Numbered from the stretch's first letter, positions 6,952 through 16,534 are shown. The stretch is 64,000 nt of DNA from Methylovorus sp035565335 (GCA_035565335.1 DATMSO010000047.1:6584-70583); one strand, 5' to 3'. The notes: generated by a model not told the origin, from the sequence alone. Numbers and translations: made by a program.

Positions 6952-8396
6952 CGCAGCGCTTCTTCACTTACGCATTTCCCGCCATGCTCGCCATGGTGCT
7001 GGCGGGCTGCCAAGGCTGGCCCATGGTCGGCCCGGATTACAAGAAACCCGAGGCCGCCACCCCCGCGACCTGGCAGGTGCAAACGCCGCAGGCCAACGCG
7101 CAGGCCGCCGACTGGTGGCGGCAATTCAATGACGACGTGCTGCTGGAGATCATCACTGCCGCCGAACGCAATAGCGCCAGCGTGGCTGATGCCTACAAGA
7201 ATATCGCCAGCGCCCGTGCAAATCTGGTGGCGGCACGCGCCATGGGGTTTGATGGCCTCAGCGCCACGCCTTCCATCACGCGCAAAGCTTTCTCCTTTGG
7301 TGGCGACCCTACCCTGATCACCCAGCAGCAGATCAGCTTTGATACCTCATGGGAAATTGACCTCTTCGGTGGCCTGCGTCGCGAGCGTGAATCCTCGCTG
7401 GCCGCGTACGATGCCAAGCGCAGCCTGCTGCAGGATGCGCGGCTTTCGGTGGCGTCCGAGAGCGCCAAAGCCTATAACGACTATCGCTTCTGCCAGCAGA
7501 AAGTGCGGCTGTATGAGCGTTACCTCGAATCCAAGACGCGCAGTGCCGAACTGACGGCTTCGGCCACCGCTCACGGCTTCAAGTCCGACTCCGACAATGC
7601 GCTGGCGCAAGCCACGCAAGCTCAGGCCGCCAGCGACCTCAACGACCAGCAGATGCAATGCGAGCTGCAGATCAAGGCCATGGTGGCGCTGACCGGCATG
7701 GCCGAACCGCAGTTGCGCGAACGCCTGGCACCGCGTGACTTCACGGTATTGCAACCGGGCACGTTTGATATTCCCTCGGTGCCGGCCGCCTTGCTGGAGC
7801 AACGCCCCGACCTGCTGGCCGCCGAGCGTGACCTTGCTGCGGCCAGTGCCGATGTCGGTGTGAAAGAAGCGGCCAAATACCCCAAGATCACCCTCAGCGG
7901 CAACATCACCCCGGTGCGTTACCTGACCTCCGGCGTCACCAATAATGCGGTGACCTGGTCGTTTGGCCCCACCATCGACATTCCGCTGTTTGACATGGGG
8001 CAGCGCAAGGCGAATTCTGCCGCCGCCTGGGAAAGCCTGCGCGCCGCCGACAGCAATTACCGCAGCAAGGCGCGCAATGCCATTAAGGAAGTCGAGCAGA
8101 AACTGCTGACCCTGCAAAGCTACAACGCACGTGAGCCCAGCTTGCAGCAGGCGGCTGACAATTATGCGCAGGCGCTGCAGGCCATCAGCCAGCGCTATGA
8201 AGCCGGGTTTGATAATGCCATTGACCTGGAAACCACGCGCCGCAACGCACTGGAAGCCGACTATGCGCTGACCCAGCTGAACCAGAACCGCATCACCACC
8301 CTGATTGAACTCTACATTGCCGTCGGTGGCGGCTGGCAAGGTGCCGATACGCCACTTGCCACCAACACCGCCAATTCCACCGAGAACCAACCATGA
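6948..8396 (+). CDS. Outer membrane factor lipoprotein of RND efflux system (NodT/OprM type)
   Basis: 482 residues with a lipoprotein signal peptide (MTQRFFTYAFPAMLAMVLAGC, lipobox LAGC) and the family start GWPMVGPDYKKPE. The remainder is the TolC-like duplicated helical domain, including LLEQRPDLLAAERDLAAASADVGVKEAAKYP, the conserved block of the NodT family. It forms the outer membrane and periplasmic duct of a tripartite exporter. The ATG overlaps the tetR stop (ATGA), which fixes the start; the gene itself overlaps the adaptor gene in the same way. The order regulator-OMF-adaptor-pump differs from the common adaptor-pump-OMF order. Confidence 0.92.
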   Translation: MTQRFFTYAFPAMLAMVLAGCQGWPMVGPDYKKPEAATPATWQVQTPQANAQAADWWRQFNDDVLLEIITAAERNSASVADAYKNIASARANLVAARAMGFDGLSATPSITRKAFSFGGDPTLITQQQISFDTSWEIDLFGGLRRERESSLAAYDAKRSLLQDARLSVASESAKAYNDYRFCQQKVRLYERYLESKTRSAELTASATAHGFKSDSDNALAQATQAQAASDLNDQQMQCELQIKAMVALTGMAEPQLRERLAPRDFTVLQPGTFDIPSVPAALLEQRPDLLAAERDLAAASADVGVKEAAKYPKITLSGNITPVRYLTSGVTNNAVTWSFGPTIDIPLFDMGQRKANSAAAWESLRAADSNYRSKARNAIKEVEQKLLTLQSYNAREPSLQQAADNYAQALQAISQRYEAGFDNAIDLETTRRNALEADYALTQLNQNRITTLIELYIAVGGGWQGADTPLATNTANSTENQP

Positions 8397-9478
8397 ATAT
8401 CCGCGCCCCTTATATCCCTTTCGCCCTGTTGCTGACCACGGCCCTTTTAACGGCCTGCCATCCCGGTAAATCTGACTCGGAGGCTGGCGAAACCAAACCC
8501 GCACTCACCGTGCGGCTGGTAAGCCCGCAGGAAGCCTCTTCCACCACCAGCGTCACCGCCAACGGCAATATCCTGGCCTGGCAGGAAGCCATCATCGGCA
8601 ATGAAGTCAGCGGACTGCGGCTGAAAGCGGTGTATGTCAATGTGGGCAACCCGGTGAAAAAAGGCCAGGTGCTGGCTGAGTTTGATGATGAAACGGTGAA
8701 AGCCGACCTCGCCCAGAAACAGGCGGATGTGTTGAAAGCAGAAAGCACGCTGCGTCAGGCCGAACTGGATGTGAACCGCGTCAAAGGTCTGGCAAAAGGC
8801 GCCCTCAGCGAGCAGCAAGTGGTGCAATACCTCACCACCGAGCAAACGGCGCGCGCAAGTTATCAATCGGCTCTGGCCGCGCTGGAAAGCGAAAATCTGC
8901 GCTTGCGTCGCACGCGCATCATCGCGCCCGACTTTGGCACCATCAGCAGTCGCACCGCCACCGTAGGCAGCGTGGTCAATGCCGGTGAAGAACTGTTCCG
9001 CATGGTGATGCAGGACCGGCTGGAATGGCGCGGCGAAGTCGGCGCCACCGAGCTGGCCAGCATCAAGCCCGGCCAGGCAGTGACATTGACCCCCACCGGC
9101 AGCCAGTCGCAGGTGACAGGCAAGGTGCGCGTGATTGCACCCACCATGAACCAGGACACGCGCAATACCCTGGTGTATGTGGATATTCCTCACGGGCTGG
9201 ATGGCCCGCTCAAGAGCGGCATGTTTGCCCGTGGCAGTTTTGCCGTTGGCCAGCAGAGCGGGCTCAGTCTGCCCAGCACCGCCGTGCTGAACCGCGATGG
9301 CTATGAATATGTATTTACGGTCAATGCAGACCAACACGTGCAGCGGCGCAAGGTGGTGAGCGGCGGCCATGTCGGCGACCGCATCATTATCCGCGAAGGC
9401 ATTGAGCCACAAGGGCGCTATGTGGAAAACGGCGTCGGCTTCCTGATCGATGGCGACATCGTGCGCGTTGCGCAATAA
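8393..9478 (+). CDS. RND efflux periplasmic adaptor (MFP/HlyD family)
   Basis: 361 residues with lipobox LLTAC in the signal peptide. Then come the adaptor hallmarks: a biotinyl-lipoyl-like half motif (EAIIGNEVSGLRLKAVYVNVGNPVKKGQVLAEFD), a short helical hairpin (QKQADVLKAESTLRQAELDVNRVKGL), the second lipoyl half (RTRIIAPDFGTISSRTATVGSVVNAG) and the beta-barrel/membrane-proximal domains. It links the inner-membrane pump to the outer membrane factor. Start overlaps the preceding stop (ATGA). Confidence 0.93.
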   Translation: MNIRAPYIPFALLLTTALLTACHPGKSDSEAGETKPALTVRLVSPQEASSTTSVTANGNILAWQEAIIGNEVSGLRLKAVYVNVGNPVKKGQVLAEFDDETVKADLAQKQADVLKAESTLRQAELDVNRVKGLAKGALSEQQVVQYLTTEQTARASYQSALAALESENLRLRRTRIIAPDFGTISSRTATVGSVVNAGEELFRMVMQDRLEWRGEVGATELASIKPGQAVTLTPTGSQSQVTGKVRVIAPTMNQDTRNTLVYVDIPHGLDGPLKSGMFARGSFAVGQQSGLSLPSTAVLNRDGYEYVFTVNADQHVQRRKVVSGGHVGDRIIIREGIEPQGRYVENGVGFLIDGDIVRVAQ

Positions 9479-9488
9479 CGGGGCCGCC

Positions 9489-12400
9489 ATGAATATTTCC
9501 GCCTATTCCATCCGCAACCCGATACCGGCCATTCTGCTGTTTGGCCTGCTCAGCATTGTCGGGCTGTTTGCCTTCAAAACCTCCAAGGTGCAGGACTTCC
9601 CGGATATTGAGTTACCGGCTGTTAGCGTCACCGCCACGCTGGAAGGCGCCTCGCCCAGCCAGCTGGAAAATGACGTCGCCCGCAAGATCGAGGATTCCAT
9701 AGCCTCGGTCGACATGGTCAAGCACATCACCACCAAGATACTGGATGGCCAGGTGACGATCTCGGTGCAGTTCCAGCTGGAAAAATCGGTCTCCGATGCC
9801 GAAAACGACGTGCGCTCGGCGGTCTCGCGCGTGCGCTCCGAGCTGCCGGCAGACACCAAAGACCCCATCGTCTCGCGCATTACCACCTCAGGCTCTGCCA
9901 TCGTCAACTACAGCGTCACCGCCAACGATCTGGATGAACGCGACCTCAGCTGGCTGATCGACAACGAGATCGCCAAGAAAATGCTGTCCGTCACCGGGGT
10001 AGGCAAGTTTGAACGTGTGGGCGGCGTCGACCGCGAAGTGCGCATTTCGCTGGATCCGGAAAAAATGGTGGCATTGGGCGTCAGCGCCGCCACTGTCTCT
10101 TCCGAATTGCGCCGCATGCAGCTGGAAAGCTCGGGCGGGCGAACCGATCTGGGCGGCATACGCCAGCAGGTACGTACGCTAGGCACGGTAAAGGTAGCGA
10201 GCCAGCTGCGTGACCTGCAGTTGCCCACGCTCACCGGCACCTATGTCACCCTGGGCCAGGTAGCCGATGTCGAGGACACCATTGCTGAACGCAGCCATAT
10301 TGCCATGATGGATGGCAAACCAGTGGTCGGCTTTGAAATCACGCGTAGCAAGGGCGAGAGCGAAACCGGCCTCAAGGCGCGTCTTGACCAGGCCGTGGCC
10401 GAATTCAATGCTGGCCACCCCGGTGTCAAGATCGCCACCGCCTGGGAAAACGTCACGCCGGTGCAGGACAACTTCGACGGCTCCATGCACCTGCTGTACG
10501 AAGGTGCCGTGCTGGCGGTGCTGGTGGTGATGCTGTTCCTGCGGGATTTCCGCGCCACCATTATTGCCGCCGTGGCACTGCCGCTCAGTGTATTGCCCAC
10601 CTTTATCGGCATGAGCGTGTTTGGCTACACCATCAACACCGTCACCCTGCTATCGCTGGCGCTGGTGGTGGGGATTCTGGTGGACGATGCGATTGTGGAA
10701 ATCGAAAATATCGCGCGCCACCTCAATATGGGCAAATCGCCGCGCGAAGCGGCCATGGAAGCGGCGGACGAGATCGGCATGGCGGTGATCGCCACCACCT
10801 TTGCCCTGATCGCGGTCTTCCTGCCCACGGCTTTCATGTCCGGCATCGCTGGCAAGTTTTTCAAGCAGTTTGGCTGGACGGCAGTCTTTGCCATTTTTGC
10901 CTCGCTGGCCGTGGCGCGTCTGATCACGCCGATGATGGCGGCTTACTTTCTCAAGCCCAAACCGGAAAAAGCCGAGACCGATGGCTGGATCACCCGGCGC
11001 TACCTGGCCCTGGTGGCATGGTCGGTACGCCACCGCCTGGTGACCGTCAGCCTGGCGCTGCTGTTTTTCGTGGGCTCACTCATGCTGATTCCCCTGCTGC
11101 CCAAGGGCTTTGTACCGCCGGCTGACCGCAGCATGACGCTGGTGAATATCGAGCTGGCACCAGGTGCCCATCTGCAGGACACCGCCAGGGCCGCCGACCA
11201 GGTACGTGAGCTGATCAGCAAGAACCCCAATGTGCGCCATGTGTATAGCAGCATAGGCAATGGCACTTCGGGCCAGGGCTTTTCGGCAGGCTCTACCGCT
11301 GAAAACCGCAAAGCCGTGCTGACGGTGGTGATGGTGCATCGCACGGAGCGCAGCATTACTCAGCAGAAGATTGAGGGGCAACTGCGCGAAGCTCTAGGTG
11401 CCCTGCCCGGCATGCGCATCAAGGTGGGCTCGCTGGATACTGGCGTGAAGATGGTGCTCAACCTGCAAAGCGATGACCCGCTGGCCCTGAGCGAAGCCAC
11501 CACCGAAGTGATGCGGGGCCTGCGCACCCTGCGCAATATCGGCAATGTGTATTCCAATGCCAGCCTGGTGCAACCGGAAGTCATCATCCGGCCAGACACC
11601 GCCCGCGCTGCCGCCCTTGGGGTGACCACGCGCGATATTGCCGATGTGGTACGCATTGCCACCGCAGGCGATTACGACATCAACCTGCCCAAGCTCAATC
11701 TGGCCGACCGGCAGGTGCCTATCCGCATTCAGTTTCCCGAAAGCTTCCGCACCGATCTGGATGCCATTTCGCGCCTGACGGTCAGTGGCACCAACGGCCC
11801 GGTGCGCATAGGCAATATTGCCGATATACACATGGGTAGCGGCCCGGCGCAGATTGACCGCTTCAAGCGCGTGCGCAATGTGTCGATAGAAGTGGAGCTG
11901 GGCCAGCGCGAACTGGGCGCGGTCTATGCCGAAGCCATGCAGCTGCCGGCGATCAAGAATCTGCCGCCTAGCGTGCATATCGTGCCGTCGAGCGATGCTG
12001 AGAACATGAATGATCTGTTCCAGAGCTTTGGTCTGGCAATGGCGATTGGCGTGCTGTGCATTTATGCCGTGCTGGTACTGCTGTTCCGCGATTTCATGCA
12101 GCCATTGACCATCCTGATGGCCTTGCCACTGAGCATAGGCGGCGCCTTTGTGCTGTTGCTGCTTACTGGCAAAAGCTTCTCCATGCCCTCGCTGATCGGC
12201 TTGCTGATGCTGATGGGCATTGTCAGCAAAAACTCCATTCTGCTGGTGGAATACGCCATCATGGCGCGCAGCGGAGGCCATGGCAGCGGGCAACCACAGC
12301 TGTCACGCATGGAAGCGCTGATCGATGCCTGCCGCAAACGCGCGCGCCCCATCATCATGACCACGCTGGCCATGGGCGCAGGCATGGTGCCGATTGCCCT

Positions 12401-12575
12401 GGGCCTGGGCGCGGACCCCAGCTTCCGTTCGCCGATGGCGATTGCGGTGATTGGCGGCTTGATCACCTCCACCATCCTGAGTCTGATCGTGATTCCCGCC
12501 GTGTATACCTTTGTGGATGATGGTGAGCAGTGGCTGCGTACCCGCTGGCAGCGGCGCAGCGGCCATGCACATTAG
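9489..12575 (+). CDS. RND efflux permease (HAE1-type)
   Basis: 1028-residue inner-membrane proton/drug antiporter of the AcrB/MdtB class. It has the N-terminal MNISAYSIRNPIPAILLFGLL helix, two large periplasmic loops and the TM4 proton-relay motif VVGILVDDAIVEIENI with adjacent aspartates near residues 400-410, plus LMGIVSKNSILLVEYAI in the second half. The ATG at 9489 is 10 nt after the adaptor stop with GGGGCCGCC upstream; an in-frame earlier ATG at 9450 would overlap the adaptor and add a non-family extension. Substrate cannot be read from the sequence. Confidence 0.94.
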   Translation: MNISAYSIRNPIPAILLFGLLSIVGLFAFKTSKVQDFPDIELPAVSVTATLEGASPSQLENDVARKIEDSIASVDMVKHITTKILDGQVTISVQFQLEKSVSDAENDVRSAVSRVRSELPADTKDPIVSRITTSGSAIVNYSVTANDLDERDLSWLIDNEIAKKMLSVTGVGKFERVGGVDREVRISLDPEKMVALGVSAATVSSELRRMQLESSGGRTDLGGIRQQVRTLGTVKVASQLRDLQLPTLTGTYVTLGQVADVEDTIAERSHIAMMDGKPVVGFEITRSKGESETGLKARLDQAVAEFNAGHPGVKIATAWENVTPVQDNFDGSMHLLYEGAVLAVLVVMLFLRDFRATIIAAVALPLSVLPTFIGMSVFGYTINTVTLLSLALVVGILVDDAIVEIENIARHLNMGKSPREAAMEAADEIGMAVIATTFALIAVFLPTAFMSGIAGKFFKQFGWTAVFAIFASLAVARLITPMMAAYFLKPKPEKAETDGWITRRYLALVAWSVRHRLVTVSLALLFFVGSLMLIPLLPKGFVPPADRSMTLVNIELAPGAHLQDTARAADQVRELISKNPNVRHVYSSIGNGTSGQGFSAGSTAENRKAVLTVVMVHRTERSITQQKIEGQLREALGALPGMRIKVGSLDTGVKMVLNLQSDDPLALSEATTEVMRGLRTLRNIGNVYSNASLVQPEVIIRPDTARAAALGVTTRDIADVVRIATAGDYDINLPKLNLADRQVPIRIQFPESFRTDLDAISRLTVSGTNGPVRIGNIADIHMGSGPAQIDRFKRVRNVSIEVELGQRELGAVYAEAMQLPAIKNLPPSVHIVPSSDAENMNDLFQSFGLAMAIGVLCIYAVLVLLFRDFMQPLTILMALPLSIGGAFVLLLLTGKSFSMPSLIGLLMLMGIVSKNSILLVEYAIMARSGGHGSGQPQLSRMEALIDACRKRARPIIMTTLAMGAGMVPIALGLGADPSFRSPMAIAVIGGLITSTILSLIVIPAVYTFVDDGEQWLRTRWQRRSGHAH

Positions 12576-12586
12576 CCATCGCCGTT

Positions 12587-12623
12587 AAAAAGCCTGCCTC
12601 CGGCCTTGTGGCCGGAGGCAGGC
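12587..12623 (-). terminator. Rho-independent terminator of the ssuD-sfnB-like-amidohydrolase operon
   Basis: A perfect 14-bp stem (12592-12605 with 12610-12623, loop TTGT) is followed on the minus strand by five T (12587-12591). It sits between the convergent RND and amidohydrolase genes; on the plus strand no T-run follows, so it chiefly serves the leftward operon. Confidence 0.9.
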
Positions 12624-12711
12624 AGGTGCCAGAGTGTGCCGAGGTCAGGCGCTGGTGATCCTGACGCTGGTAATCCTGGAGATAGCAATCCTGAAGCCGC
12701 TACCGGCAAAC

Positions 12712-13623
12712 TCAGGCGGTGGTAGCGACGGCCGACCGGTTAGCGGATTTACCGGCGATACCCGTTGCAGGCGGCGCGATCTGCAACAGGCGCGCGGCAT
12801 TCTGGTAAAACACCTTATCCAGCACGCTATCCTTGAACCCCAGTGCGGCAAAGTCATCCACCGATTGCCGCATGGCGCGGAAAGGATACGACGAGCCAAA
12901 CAGCAGCTGGTCAGCCAAAAAGCTGTTGGCCGATTCCACATAGAGTTGCGAACCCGGCTGGAAGATATACATATCCGGCACCAGGTAGAGATTATCGTAG
13001 CGGAAAGCCGCGCCTATGATCTCGTTCACATACGGATAATAGCCATGGAAGCAGATGATCTTGAGCCGCGGGTAACGACGTGCCAGCCGCGCCACTGCCT
13101 CCGGCCGGGCAAAGGCAAAGTCAGGCGTGGTGGGGCCGGACATCAGGCACACCGGCACATCAAAATGCAGGCACTCTTCATACACCGGATAAAACACCGG
13201 GTCATCGGCCTCTAGCGCAGGCTCGCCAAAGCCCGGCTCGATATTGATGGCACGAAAGCCAAAGGTATTGATGGCGCGATTGATTTCCTCAATCGCGCTT
13301 TTTTCACCGCGTTGCTGGATATCCACCGAACCCAGGCCGATCAGCTTATCGCTATGGCCTACCAGGGCGGCAATCTCGTCATTGTCTATTGTCAGGCTCG
13401 GCGTTTCGCGCCCGACCACCACCGCCTTGCTCACGCCCGCCGCCTCTATCTCGGCCAGATAGCCTTCGATGGTATACGAGCGGCGGAAATGCTCGGGGTC
13501 GTGCGAACCGACGCGGCGATTCAGCCAGACGGCGGTATCGTAGGCCGCGGTGTCCGGCGTGGCGCCGAAGAAGTCATGCAGGTAAGCCGGCCGGCTCCGC
13601 ATATCGATAATGGCTTGCGTCAT
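12712..13623 (-). CDS. Amidohydrolase-2-like TIM-barrel protein lacking usual metal ligands
   Basis: 303 residues of the amidohydrolase-related (COG2159-like) TIM-barrel family. The order of blocks is kept (IIDMRSRP at the N-terminus, EIEAAGVSKAVVVGRE, FGFRAINIEPGF, VPVCLMSGP, RLKIICFHGYYPY, FGSSYPFRAM, VFYQNAARLL). However the first strand reads DMRSR instead of the metal-binding D-x-H-x-H, and the late Asp of FGSDYP is Ser. Loss of these ligands suggests altered or no metal-dependent hydrolysis. Third gene of the leftward ssuD operon, after a 110-nt gap. The ATG at 13623 gives the best family alignment; another in frame lies at 13656. Function unknown. Confidence 0.75.
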   Translation of the reverse strand: MTQAIIDMRSRPAYLHDFFGATPDTAAYDTAVWLNRRVGSHDPEHFRRSYTIEGYLAEIEAAGVSKAVVVGRETPSLTIDNDEIAALVGHSDKLIGLGSVDIQQRGEKSAIEEINRAINTFGFRAINIEPGFGEPALEADDPVFYPVYEECLHFDVPVCLMSGPTTPDFAFARPEAVARLARRYPRLKIICFHGYYPYVNEIIGAAFRYDNLYLVPDMYIFQPGSQLYVESANSFLADQLLFGSSYPFRAMRQSVDDFAALGFKDSVLDKVFYQNAARLLQIAPPATGIAGKSANRSAVATTA

Positions 13624-13733
13624 GATATTTTCGTGTTGCCCAATGTAGTTAATCAATGTGTTCAGTCAAGCAGCGCAACGGGTAAACCCGCGCACTGCCT
13701 CAAGTCATGTTGTCGCGCAGACAAATTCAAAAA

Positions 13734-14936
13734 TCAGGAATAAAAACTGGCGGTGGGATACTGGCCGTTCAGCGCCCAGTCGCCCAGATCGCGCAGCTTG
13801 TAATCCACCGGATCGTGCAGGGTGTAGACCCGCAAGTTGCGCCAGAAACGGTCCAGCCGCAGGCGTGCAGTGGTGGCGCGCGCGCCGGCCACCTCAAACA
13901 TGCGTGAGGTCACATCCAGCCCGCTGCGGGTGATATTGACCTTGGCGGCAAACACCGCCAGCGCCAGCTGGCCGCGCTCTTCTTCGCCCAGCGCCAGGTC
14001 TTTGGCCCAAGCCGCATCAAGCAAGGTGGCCGCATGGTCAGCCAGCACGCGCGAGGCTTCGAGGCTGGCCCAGAATTCGCCGTAATGCAGCAGGGTGTAG
14101 GGGTCTTGCTGGACGGTGGCCGCCAGCGAGCCGGACCAGACGCGCGAACTCTGGCGCGTGTACTGGCTGGCTTCTGCCAGCGCGCCTTCGGCAATGCCCT
14201 GGTAGATATTGGTAAAAATCAGCTGGGCCACTAGCGAACGCAGGCTGGAAAACGGCGAGCTCAAGGGGCCGGGATTCATCAGCAGCTCATCGGCCTCCAC
14301 CCGCAAATTCGTGAATTCGGCACTGCCGCTATCGGTCTGGCGCTGGCCCATGTTGTCCCAGTCATGATGAAGCGCTATACCGGCGCGGCTGGTCGGCACA
14401 GCCGCCACCAGAAAACGTCCAGTATCGGCCTCAATCGCCGAGACAATCAGGCGATCCGAATCCGTGGCGCCGGAGCAAAAGCTTTTCTGGCCATGAAATA
14501 GGTAATGATCCCCTGCAGGCGTGGCGATGGTGCGGTTATCCAGCGGGTTGAGCGCATTGCCCCACCAGAGATTTTTCTCGGCTGTCTCGCGCCAAAGGGT
14601 CTGCCATTGCGTCTCGGTGGCATACAGCCGCACCGAAGCCAGCATCAGAAACTGAAAGGCAAACACCTGGGCTATCGAGCTATCGGCCCGCGCAATGGTG
14701 CGGATGATGCGGTAGAGCTGCGACCAGTTGCCGCCCAGGCCGCCCCACTCCACCGGAATCAGCAGCTTGAGCAATCCGCTCTGGCGCACGGCGTCGCGCT
14801 GGGCGTAGGGGGTGCCACCCTGCACATCGCGCTCGGCGGCAGTTTTGGCCAGATAAGCCGCCAGCTGCTCGGCGCGATGCTGCGGGCTACCCTCAAACAC
14901 CGGGGGTAAGTGGACTTCGTTGGCTATCGTATTCAT
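13734..14936 (-). CDS. SfnB-like acyl-CoA dehydrogenase-fold flavoprotein
   Basis: 400 residues of the acyl-CoA dehydrogenase/DszC-like monooxygenase fold. Motifs include SGLLKLLIPVEWGGLGG (about 67-83), ADSSIAQVFAFQFL, KSFCSGATDSDRL, DWDNMGQRQTDSGS and the C-terminal LDRFWRNLRVYTLHDPVDYKLRDLG, ending in ASFYS. It is closest to the gene at 16571 (same KSFCSGA, GQRQTDSGS and TLHDPxDYK features) and more distant from the true SfnB at 4783. Ten nt downstream of ssuD in one operon, so a role in organosulfur oxidation with flavin from an SsuE-type reductase is likely. The specific substrate is unknown. Start chosen at MNTIANEV; an upstream in-frame ATG would run into ssuD. Confidence 0.85.
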   Translation of the reverse strand: MNTIANEVHLPPVFEGSPQHRAEQLAAYLAKTAAERDVQGGTPYAQRDAVRQSGLLKLLIPVEWGGLGGNWSQLYRIIRTIARADSSIAQVFAFQFLMLASVRLYATETQWQTLWRETAEKNLWWGNALNPLDNRTIATPAGDHYLFHGQKSFCSGATDSDRLIVSAIEADTGRFLVAAVPTSRAGIALHHDWDNMGQRQTDSGSAEFTNLRVEADELLMNPGPLSSPFSSLRSLVAQLIFTNIYQGIAEGALAEASQYTRQSSRVWSGSLAATVQQDPYTLLHYGEFWASLEASRVLADHAATLLDAAWAKDLALGEEERGQLALAVFAAKVNITRSGLDVTSRMFEVAGARATTARLRLDRFWRNLRVYTLHDPVDYKLRDLGDWALNGQYPTASFYS

Positions 14937-14946
14937 GCAGGGTCTT

Positions 14947-16092
14947 TCAGGAAGCAGAGACTTGCGGGCCGCGGTGGGACAATGCCTCGCCAAACGGACC
15001 GGTCAGATTGGTTTTGATGGCGGCTTCGCTGCCAGCCTTGATCGTCAGCGGCAGCAGCGGGAACAACAGTTCCGCCACGCGATAAGACTCTTCCAGATGC
15101 GGATAACCGGAAAAAATGAAATATTCGATGCCGAGATCGGCATACTCCTGCATACGGGCGGCCACTTCTTGCGGGCTGCCGACCAGCGCAGTACCAGCCC
15201 CGCCACGCACCAGGCCCACACCTGCCCACAGGTTGGGTGACACCACCAGCTTATCGCGGCGGCCACCATGCAGAGCGCTCATTTTCTGCTGCCCCACAGA
15301 ATCAAAACGAGCCACGGCGGCCTGCGCTGCCGCGATCGTTTCATCCGTCACCTGCGAGATCAGCTCATCGGCGGCCTGCCAGGCTTGTTCGGCAGTTTCG
15401 CGCACGATCACATGCAGGCGTATGCCGAATTTCACCTTGCGACCCTTGGCGGCAGCGGCAGCGCGCACGGCAGCGATTTTTTCGGCCACGGCAGCCGGCG
15501 GTTCTCCCCAGGTCAGGTAGACATCAATATGCTCGGCCGTCAGGTCTATCGCCGCCGGGGATGAGCCGCCGATAAACAGCGGCGGATAAGGCGTCTGCAA
15601 GGCGCCGGTCGGCAGGCTGGCGTCTTTCACATGGATATAGTCGCCATCGAGGCTGATGGTTTCGCCCTGCAGCACCGATTTCCATACTTGCAGGAATTCG
15701 TCCGTTTCGGCATAGCGTTCGTCGTGCGATAAAAAGCTGCCGTCGGCCTGCTGCTCGGCGGGGTCCCCGCCTGCCACCACATTCACCAGCAGGCGACCGC
15801 CCGAGATACGGTCCAGCGTCGACGCCATGCGGGCGGACACTGTGGGCGAAGTAAAGCCGGGGCGCACCGCCACCAGAAACTTCAGGTCACGGGTTTCATT
15901 CACCAGCGAGGCGCTGACCACCCAGGGGTCTTCGCACGAGCGCCCGGAGGGCACCAGCACCCCTTCATACCCTAGGCGATCGGCGGCCTGGGCAATCTGC
16001 TTGAGGTAGGTATATGAGGCGGGCCGGGCACCAACTGAGCTGCCTAGGTAGCGCTGGTCGCCATGGGTGGGCAAAAACCAGAATATCTGCAT
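14947..16092 (-). CDS. ssuD: Alkanesulfonate monooxygenase SsuD (FMNH2-dependent)
   Basis: 381-residue LLM flavin monooxygenase, the usual SsuD length. It starts MQIFWFLPTHGDQRYLGS and holds IAQAADRLGYEGVLVPSGRSCEDPW, FLVAVRPGFTSPTVSARMASTLDRISGG split across strands 4-5, LTWGEPPAAVAEKI, GIRLHVIVRETAEQAWQAADELI and SPNLWAGVGLVRGGAGTALVG, all SsuD hallmarks. It cleaves C-S bonds of alkanesulfonates with FMNH2 and O2, giving aldehyde and sulfite. First gene of a leftward operon behind a sigma-54 promoter. No ssuABC transporter or ssuE is adjacent, so FMNH2 would come from the msuE-type reductases at 3741 or 38177, and uptake perhaps from the Liv-type importer. Confidence 0.95.
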   Translation of the reverse strand: MQIFWFLPTHGDQRYLGSSVGARPASYTYLKQIAQAADRLGYEGVLVPSGRSCEDPWVVSASLVNETRDLKFLVAVRPGFTSPTVSARMASTLDRISGGRLLVNVVAGGDPAEQQADGSFLSHDERYAETDEFLQVWKSVLQGETISLDGDYIHVKDASLPTGALQTPYPPLFIGGSSPAAIDLTAEHIDVYLTWGEPPAAVAEKIAAVRAAAAAKGRKVKFGIRLHVIVRETAEQAWQAADELISQVTDETIAAAQAAVARFDSVGQQKMSALHGGRRDKLVVSPNLWAGVGLVRGGAGTALVGSPQEVAARMQEYADLGIEYFIFSGYPHLEESYRVAELLFPLLPLTIKAGSEAAIKTNLTGPFGEALSHRGPQVSAS

Positions 16093-16217
16093 CGCATGTC
16101 TTTCTTTACAAGGGCAATCTTTACAAAAGAAGCATCCACAACGCCCAAAGCCCATATACCGGGCTCCGGCCTCACAAACACTTCGTTGCATCCAAAGCAG
16201 GATGCTCCACCCTGTTC

Positions 16218-16234
16218 AGCAAAGAGCATGCCAT
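16218..16234 (-). promoter_or_regulatory. Sigma-54 promoter for the ssuD operon
   Basis: Minus-strand reading ATGGCATGCTCTTTGCT keeps the -24 GG and -12 GC with ten bases between, TTTGCT at -12, and one deviation (T for C) in the TGGCACG element. It lies 126-142 nt upstream of the ssuD start. Confidence 0.7.
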
Positions 16235-16285
16235 TGGGTAAAACCGCGTTTTCATGGGCAAAAGCGGGCAAACCTGTTGGAAATG

Positions 16286-16332
16286 TGCTGCTCAATCAGC
16301 AGCGCATCAGTTTCACTGCTGATTGAGCAGCA
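16286..16332. promoter_or_regulatory. Proposed SfnR activator sites (copies 2 and 3, inverted pair)
   Basis: The 17-mer TGCTGCTCAATCAGCAG (16286-16302) is followed after 13 nt by its exact reverse complement (16316-16332). The same 17-mer is at 4498-4514. The pair sits about 50 nt upstream of the leftward ssuD promoter and about 185 nt upstream of the rightward one. Binding by SfnR, encoded 1.4 kb away, is inferred. Confidence 0.6.
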
Positions 16333-16517
16333 ACCTGCTGGCTTGAGTTGAGGTGATGCACAGCAGCGGCTGGGCATCCTCTGCGAGGTCAACCGCAGAG
16401 TGATAGCTCAGCAAGACCAGCAGGCGCAAGGCTTGCAAGCCTTGAGTATTGGCATGCAGGGCCGTTTAGCGCCTGCTGCCAGAGCAGCATATGAATATGC
16501 CTAACAAGTATTTCAGG

Positions 16518-16534
16518 CTGGCATGCTATGTGCT
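16518..16534 (+). promoter_or_regulatory. Sigma-54 promoter for sfnB-like/sfnR/ribA operon
   Basis: CTGGCATGCTATGTGCT has the invariant GG and GC ten bases apart, with one change (T for C) in TGGCACG. It ends 36 nt before the TTG start at 16571. This would place sfnR itself under sigma-54 control. Confidence 0.75.

Noticed and set aside
13734..14936. Fatty-acid acyl-CoA dehydrogenase annotation for the SfnB-like genes
   Set aside because: Sequence blocks match SfnB/DszC-type sulfur flavoproteins, and the context is ssuD, sfnR and sigma-54 promoters; no beta-oxidation genes are nearby.
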